From: Candidatus Thorarchaeota archaeon
GTDB taxonomy: Archaea > Asgardarchaeota > Thorarchaeia > Thorarchaeales > Thorarchaeaceae
Assembly: GCA_019057475.1 (NCBI GenBank)
Contig: DXJO01000038.1
Coordinates: 20,801-84,800 of the forward strand
Direction: 5' to 3'
DNA: 64,000 nt
Shown here one piece after another: positions 59,474 through 64,000 of the stretch. The notes under the pieces were generated by a model. The model saw only the letters and a list, made by a program, of their open reading frames with translations. It did not search any database and was not told the DNA's origin. A program made the translations under genes and the position numbers. Positions within the stretch are counted from its first letter, which is position 1, and each line of letters starts with the position of its first letter.

Positions 59474-60562
59474 TCACTGCTTCATTTTAAATCTCAGAAT
59501 CGCAGCGATACCGCTTAGGTTATGCAATTGGTTTCCTGCTGGATGATCTGTTGAAACAATATGGAACTCTGCACGAATCTTCTCAACATCACGAATGAGC
59601 CGGTCCATCTTGCGCCTTTGCTCGTCAGTGCCCTCTCTAAGCTTCTTATCCGTAATAAGCAGGGTTTCTACTGCCCCGAACTGCACAGCCTTCTTCACTT
59701 CATCATCGCCATACGCAGCTAAACCGTTATCTTTTGTAAGGTATTCTATCAGCTTCTCGATAAGCTGAGTTTCAGCCTCCAGCTTCAATCCCTTAATCGC
59801 CTTGCCGATAATGCCACGAAATAGAATCTCCTTTGCCCCTGGAATCCCTATTGAGTTAGCACTCTCAGCGACAACTGAAGGAAGGTCTTTCACTCCTGCT
59901 GATATCAGATGATTCTTGAAATGGTCTTTGACGAAGCCAGGACCGGCAATGACAATCAATCCGATATCATTCTGTTCAATCTGCGAACGCACAGCAAGAG
60001 TTACACTCGAAAAGAATTCCTTCATGGTCTTATCGTGTGATTTCTGATCTCCTCGTTTCCGAGATATGGTAGTCCTAACCCGGACGCCCTTACTCAGTCC
60101 GAAGTCAGCAGCCAGGAAGAGCTCAGCCATACCATCCTCAATAGTTACTATCAGACAGACAGGGGTTCCTTGCGACTTCTCAGCTTGCCTCAGTCGCGTT
60201 AGTAGATATCCTGGCCAGTGGTCCTTAATGATTGTCAATGTCCTCCCTGGCTCCACGTTGATGGTGTGATGAGATCCTATGTTCACCAAGTCATCGGGGC
60301 CTTCAAGAACGGTACCAAGTATTCTCACTCTATTGCTGAATGTATGAAATGACACATCCTCCACGCTTATCTTGAGAGTCATGGGTTTCCGGACGCTATC
60401 CTGTTTTCTACCATCCTCATCACCCACTCTCACTCGCCGCATAGTCCGAGAAATAACTTGGTCTCCAGGGCCTACTACGTTGTAGAGATGCCAGAGATCA
60501 TCGAGGGTATCAACCTTTAGTTTGATTTTGCCCTCCTTCAGGATTCTTTTCAGGACCTTCAA
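59474..60562 (-). CDS. pelA: Pelota (aPelota/Dom34) mRNA surveillance factor
   Basis: 362-aa ribosome-rescue factor. N-terminal Sm-like domain (LKVDTLDDLWHLYNVVGPGD, TMRRVR), central eRF1-like domain (DHWPGYLLTRLRQAEK, GLIVIAGPGFVKDHFKNHLI), C-terminal domain (AVETLLITDKKLREGTDEQR, STDHPAGNQLHNLSGIAAIL). Full length. Partner ABCE1 or aEF1-alpha is not in the window. Confidence 0.94.
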   Translation of the reverse strand: MKVLKRILKEGKIKLKVDTLDDLWHLYNVVGPGDQVISRTMRRVRVGDEDGRKQDSVRKPMTLKISVEDVSFHTFSNRVRILGTVLEGPDDLVNIGSHHTINVEPGRTLTIIKDHWPGYLLTRLRQAEKSQGTPVCLIVTIEDGMAELFLAADFGLSKGVRVRTTISRKRGDQKSHDKTMKEFFSSVTLAVRSQIEQNDIGLIVIAGPGFVKDHFKNHLISAGVKDLPSVVAESANSIGIPGAKEILFRGIIGKAIKGLKLEAETQLIEKLIEYLTKDNGLAAYGDDEVKKAVQFGAVETLLITDKKLREGTDEQRRKMDRLIRDVEKIRAEFHIVSTDHPAGNQLHNLSGIAAILRFKMKQ

Positions 60563-60590
60563 AGCGACACCGCCAGTCTGCGAATGGGCT

Positions 60591-62033
60591 CTAGAAGAAA
60601 TAGTCTCCGTAGCTCTCGTGTGATTTCTCTGTTTGCTTCATGTAAAGACCATGAATTGAATTGGCATCAAATCCTTTGGTCACTTCCTTTGCCCGCTCAA
60701 CTTGCTCTTTGTAGACTGCATCGTGCCCCTCATGTACAGCAAGATCTCCTGCTACCCTGACAAGGCCACCCAATTCGCGTAATCGCAGTGTGAGAGCCTC
60801 TCTTTGTCCATCAAGTCGAAACGCTATCTTCTCAGCAGTTTCCAGAACGGAATGAACTGCATCAACTGTGAGGTGCGGGACTCTCCCGTCTTCCACAACT
60901 GTTTGTGCAATGAATCGCACTAACGAGTCCAAGTTCTCGGTGTTTTTCTTCATCCATGAGGAGAGCATGATTTCATAGCCATAGCCGCGAATTCTTGACC
61001 TGAGGGGTGGTAAAATGCTGGGCAGATCCTCTACATTGCATGCTGCGAAAAGAACGAAATCACATGGTACATCATCGACTCGCACGGCGGCCCCCGAACT
61101 CTGTGGGTTATGTCCTGTAATTGGATACTTCTTGTCTTGCATGGCGGTGAGAAGATGCTTCTGAAGTTGTCCTAATGCATTCAACTCGTCAATGTATAAG
61201 ATACCCTCATGCGCTTCGTGAATGGCCCCTGGCACAACTCTAAGGTGAGCAGGCTTACCCATTGGTTCTGCAGTTCCATAGGGGTCATGCTTAACATCTC
61301 CAAGGAGTTCAACAGGGCTGGCGCCACTTACCCGGATAAACCGCGTTGAGCTTCCGGGAATCAAGACTCGCCAATCATTGTCCTCCACATTGCTTTGTTG
61401 ACGATGCTGAATATTCTGCCTGAATCTAGTTACTCTGATAGTGTCCGAATCTGTTCTTTCATAGACGATTTCATACCCGACTCCATTCACGGATTCTTGA
61501 TGAGTGACCTCGTTCAATGCAGGGGCTCTCACAACGTCCAGCATTCTAAAGAGCCCGTGGAACGATGCGCCACAGTCCATATCAGCCCTCTTTGCGGCTC
61601 CACATTCCATGCAGGTACTGTGACTAGGTAGTGAGAAGCTCCCACATTTGGAGCATCTGTACCCCATCTCTGCAGCAACTTCGAAGGGGATCTCATGCGG
61701 CCGCATGTACACTGTATCACTGGGCTGTTCTCGAACATCCGATGGGACACAATCCTCGTTAGCCCTTACAACTATGACCTCTGGCCTGTCGACTTGGTTT
61801 GGGTTATGACGAAGCACAATCTCCTCTGCTGGTGGTGGAAGCAGAGAATGCGCGGCTTTGGCAAGCATCGACTTCCCTACGCCGGGTGCTCCACAGAGCA
61901 GAACGTGTCTGTGTTGGGTTACTGCGGAGCGAACTAGAGTGACAGCGTGCTCCTGACCTACTATCATCTCAAACAGATCGTTGCCTACTGGTATTCCCTC
62001 TGTGGTCTCCAGTCCGTCGAGTAGAGATGTCAA
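60591..62033 (-). CDS. Lon-type AAA+ ATPase without protease domain, zinc ribbon inserted
   Basis: 480-aa ATPase related to the archaeal LonB AAA+ region. Walker A: LLCGAPGVGKSMLAKAAHSL; Walker B: GILYIDELNALGQLQKHLLT; sensor-1 FVLFAACNVEDLP; arginine-rich LPPLRSRIRGYGYE. A zinc ribbon (CSKCGSFSLPSHSTCMECGA) is inserted near residue 130. The Lon Ser-Lys protease domain is absent and the chain ends after the helical domain, so it cannot be a Lon protease; a chaperone or remodelling role is more likely. Spaced 28 bases from pelota. Confidence 0.86.
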   Translation of the reverse strand: MTSLLDGLETTEGIPVGNDLFEMIVGQEHAVTLVRSAVTQHRHVLLCGAPGVGKSMLAKAAHSLLPPPAEEIVLRHNPNQVDRPEVIVVRANEDCVPSDVREQPSDTVYMRPHEIPFEVAAEMGYRCSKCGSFSLPSHSTCMECGAAKRADMDCGASFHGLFRMLDVVRAPALNEVTHQESVNGVGYEIVYERTDSDTIRVTRFRQNIQHRQQSNVEDNDWRVLIPGSSTRFIRVSGASPVELLGDVKHDPYGTAEPMGKPAHLRVVPGAIHEAHEGILYIDELNALGQLQKHLLTAMQDKKYPITGHNPQSSGAAVRVDDVPCDFVLFAACNVEDLPSILPPLRSRIRGYGYEIMLSSWMKKNTENLDSLVRFIAQTVVEDGRVPHLTVDAVHSVLETAEKIAFRLDGQREALTLRLRELGGLVRVAGDLAVHEGHDAVYKEQVERAKEVTKGFDANSIHGLYMKQTEKSHESYGDYFF

Positions 62034-62139
62034 GTCATAAAGCCTCGGCCTTCTCTTGCCGATGGAACATGCTGTGATTCGTGAGATAATTCCTTGTAAT
62101 ACATCAGGGCTGCGTTGAGCTGAGTGGCATATTTATGGG

Positions 62140-63999
62140 CTATTCATCTGATTCTGCCACTTTCACGGTAGGTATGAGGCCCTTCCTCCTGAGTGGCGCC
62201 TCAATCCTCTTCCTCGCCTTTTCATTCTCTTCTTTGATCTTATCAATTCCAATGTCTTCAAGCTGCTGAGACATCTCCTTTATAGTGTTCACAAAGATGA
62301 GGCCCTCTGCAGCGGAGATTTCTTTCCAGCGGAGTCTCTCAGGGCTAATCCCGGCTCCCTCTACCACTTTGGCGTATCTCTCGATGCGCTCCTTGGCAAC
62401 CCAGTTTCCGGAGATGTAATGACAATCTGTGGGTAAGTGACAGCCACCGACTAGCACCATGCCTGCACCCAGCCTGTAGGCCTCAGCCACGAAGTCCGTG
62501 TCCACTCGTCCAGAGCACATCACCCGGATGATTCTGGCTGTCGGCGGGTACTCGAAACGACTCGTTCCTGCTAGGTCTGAGCCACTGTAGCAGCACCAGT
62601 TGCAGGCGAAGACCAGTATCTTCTCCTCTGCTTTGTCTTCAAGTGCCGCTCTGATCTGAGCCATTATTTGTTCATCTGTGAAGTGCATCTGAGTTATGGC
62701 GTCTTGTGGGCAAGATGCAACACAAGTTCCACAGCCGTGGCAGTTGGCGACGTTGACTACTGCAGCCTTGCCTTCAAGGGCGTTTATGGCCCCATATGGG
62801 CACTTGTCAACACAGATACCACATTTCCTATCCGTGTTTACGCACGTTTCTGGGTCAATTACTGCAACAATGGGCTCGATTTCCACGGTTTTCTTGGACA
62901 GTACAGTCGCAGCCCTTGCTGCGGCCCCACTGCCCTGAGCAACTGAATATGGAATATCCTTGAGACCCTGACATGCACCAGCCAGGTATATTCCATCAAC
63001 AGGCGTGTCTAGGGGTTTAAGCTTCGGATGTGATTCCATGAAGAACCCATCCCCGCTTCGAGTGATGTGCAGTTTACTGCCAAGTTCGTTAGTACCCTCG
63101 CTGGGCTCGCCAGCCGTCGAGAGTATTAGCAGATCTACCTCAACCTCGATAGGCTCACCCAGAAGGGCATCTTCTGTCCTGATGATGAGGTTCTTTGTGT
63201 CCGGGTCTTCGATGACCTCGTAGGGTCTGCCCTTGATGAATGTGAATCCTGACTCTCTTCCTCGTCTGTAGAAGTCCTCGTAGCCCTTTCCAGAGGTCCG
63301 CATGTCAATGTAGAAGATGTAAATTTCCGTGTCTGGTTCATGCTCCTTGATTAGAACTGAATTTTTGATCGTATACATGCAGCAGAAGTTCGAACAGTAC
63401 TCGTACTTGTTAATGTCCCTTGAGCCAACACACTGAATGAACCCGACCCTCTTCGGGTGCTTTCCATCCGACCTGCGGATGACCTCCCCCCCGGTTGGTC
63501 CACCTGCGCACACAAGTCGCTCTACCTCAAGCGCGGTAAGCACGTTGTCAAACTTACCATAGCCATAATATCCCTTTTCCGCTGGCTTGCTCTCTGACCC
63601 AGGTATTGGTTCATACATTGAGTGGAAACCAGTCGCTACGACTATGGTGCCAACCTCTACCTCAATCTCCTCGGGCTCTTGGGAGAAGTTTATGGCTTGC
63701 CTATCGCCGCAGGCGTCAATACACATGAAACACTCAATACAGTGATCCATGTTTATCGTGAAGACAAGTGGAACTGCTTGGGGAAATGGAATTGATATCG
63801 CCTTTCGCGTTCCGAGGTTCTGCTCCCAGCTGTTTGGATATTCTATTGGACAACTCTCGACACACTCGCCACAGCCTGTGCATTCTGACTGTATCACGTA
63901 TCTTGCTTTCTTCAGAATCTTGACCCTGAAGTTGCCAATGTAGCCATCAACACTGAGTATGTCTGCGTACGAGATAATCTCGATGTTCGGGTTTCTGGA
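62140..63999 (-). CDS. hdrA: HdrA-MvhD fusion protein, 5' end outside the window
   Basis: At least 619 residues; the frame stays open to the window edge, so the N-terminus (FAD fold start) is outside. Visible order: CTGCGECVESCPIEYPNS and CIECFMCIDACGDRQA ferredoxin motifs, HdrA core (GFIQCVGSRDINKYEYCSNF, YIFYIDMRTSGKGYEDFYRR), further ferredoxins CGICVDKCPYGAINA and CHGCGTCVASCPQDAI, then MvhD (ACNWCCYSGSDLAGTSRFEY, RVMCSGRVD, GGCHLPTDCHYISG). A second bifurcating-type HdrA in this genome, with more clusters than the one at 4813. No HdrB/C seen on this side. Confidence 0.93.
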   Translation of the reverse strand, partial: SRNPNIEIISYADILSVDGYIGNFRVKILKKARYVIQSECTGCGECVESCPIEYPNSWEQNLGTRKAISIPFPQAVPLVFTINMDHCIECFMCIDACGDRQAINFSQEPEEIEVEVGTIVVATGFHSMYEPIPGSESKPAEKGYYGYGKFDNVLTALEVERLVCAGGPTGGEVIRRSDGKHPKRVGFIQCVGSRDINKYEYCSNFCCMYTIKNSVLIKEHEPDTEIYIFYIDMRTSGKGYEDFYRRGRESGFTFIKGRPYEVIEDPDTKNLIIRTEDALLGEPIEVEVDLLILSTAGEPSEGTNELGSKLHITRSGDGFFMESHPKLKPLDTPVDGIYLAGACQGLKDIPYSVAQGSGAAARAATVLSKKTVEIEPIVAVIDPETCVNTDRKCGICVDKCPYGAINALEGKAAVVNVANCHGCGTCVASCPQDAITQMHFTDEQIMAQIRAALEDKAEEKILVFACNWCCYSGSDLAGTSRFEYPPTARIIRVMCSGRVDTDFVAEAYRLGAGMVLVGGCHLPTDCHYISGNWVAKERIERYAKVVEGAGISPERLRWKEISAAEGLIFVNTIKEMSQQLEDIGIDKIKEENEKARKRIEAPLRRKGLIPTVKVAESDE

Positions 64000-64000
64000 A

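Noticed and set aside
1-64000. CRISPR array
   Set aside because: No run of regularly spaced identical repeats was seen; the tRNA-3'-end repeats are 600-1100 bases apart and bracket genes.

Overview
The window is archaeal chromosomal DNA of moderate GC. The informational genes are all archaeal: PriS/GINS, aIF2-gamma, Spt4, Rpo7, Pelota, Rpp30/Pop5, eL15, eS6, eS24, eS27ae and an intron-containing initiator tRNA. A double-ferredoxin HdrCBA locus with HdrA-MvhD fusions, a JAMM protease, and GTG/TTG starts behind short purine-rich ribosome binding sites would fit an Asgard-type archaeon (Thorarchaeia-like). That lineage call is an inference; no single gene proves it.

Layout. 1-1963: end of primase small subunit, GINS and two small genes. 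2143-9254: HdrC-HdrB-HdrA-(HdrA-MvhD), followed in the same operon by an unusual 755-residue protein with two winged-helix segments and a C-terminal double ferredoxin. 9369-12469: acyl-CoA dehydrogenase, cupin, GT4 glycosyltransferase. 12470-27480: an accessory, defence-like island. It holds a PD-(D/E)XK protein, a winged-helix regulator, a DUF4145 (HEPN-like) protein, a tandem array of paralogous winged-helix proteins (one fused to a restriction-like nuclease, one relative fused to a nucleoside deoxyribosyltransferase/TIR-like domain), a 1646-residue orphan carrying a PD-(D/E)XK-like motif, and a TnpB. A roughly 280-bp hairpin-rich sequence at the TnpB 3' end is repeated at 13757-14045, so the island core lies between two direct copies. 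27799-30379: three copies (one intact, two broken) of a stand-alone mvhD gene, interleaved with VapBC and a methyltransferase.

30685-34652: QueG-like Fe-S protein, FTR1 iron permease with a palindromic operator, HD hydrolase, Lrp regulator, JAMM protease. 34649-36717 (minus): the archaeal RNase P/exosome/eL15 operon. 36895-41514: SerA-like dehydrogenase, flavin reductase, a membrane protein, an OBG-type GTPase. 41646-45090: two NifX-like proteins, two MinD-ferredoxin ATPases, a DUF5320 protein and a DUF134 regulator, with palindromic operators. 45319-47266: small regulators, including a winged-helix gene with a double operator facing a Rossmann-like gene.

47267-50459: three gene cassettes separated by copies of the 3' end of the initiator tRNA-Met gene, which itself lies at 50346-50459 and carries a 35-nt intron. 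50696-54713: aIF2-gamma/PIN/Rpo7/Spt4/eS24/eS27ae cluster plus eS6. 54902-59473: site-2 protease, tRNA thiolase-type PP-loop enzyme, nucleotidyltransferase, radical SAM protein. 59474-63999: Pelota, a Lon-type AAA+ ATPase without a protease domain, and a second HdrA-MvhD fusion cut by the window edge.

Best candidates for new biology: the winged-helix/effector array with the giant nuclease-like protein (16238-25435), the duplicated omega-RNA-like element, the tRNA-3'-end-bounded cassettes, and the winged-helix-ferredoxin protein in the Hdr operon.
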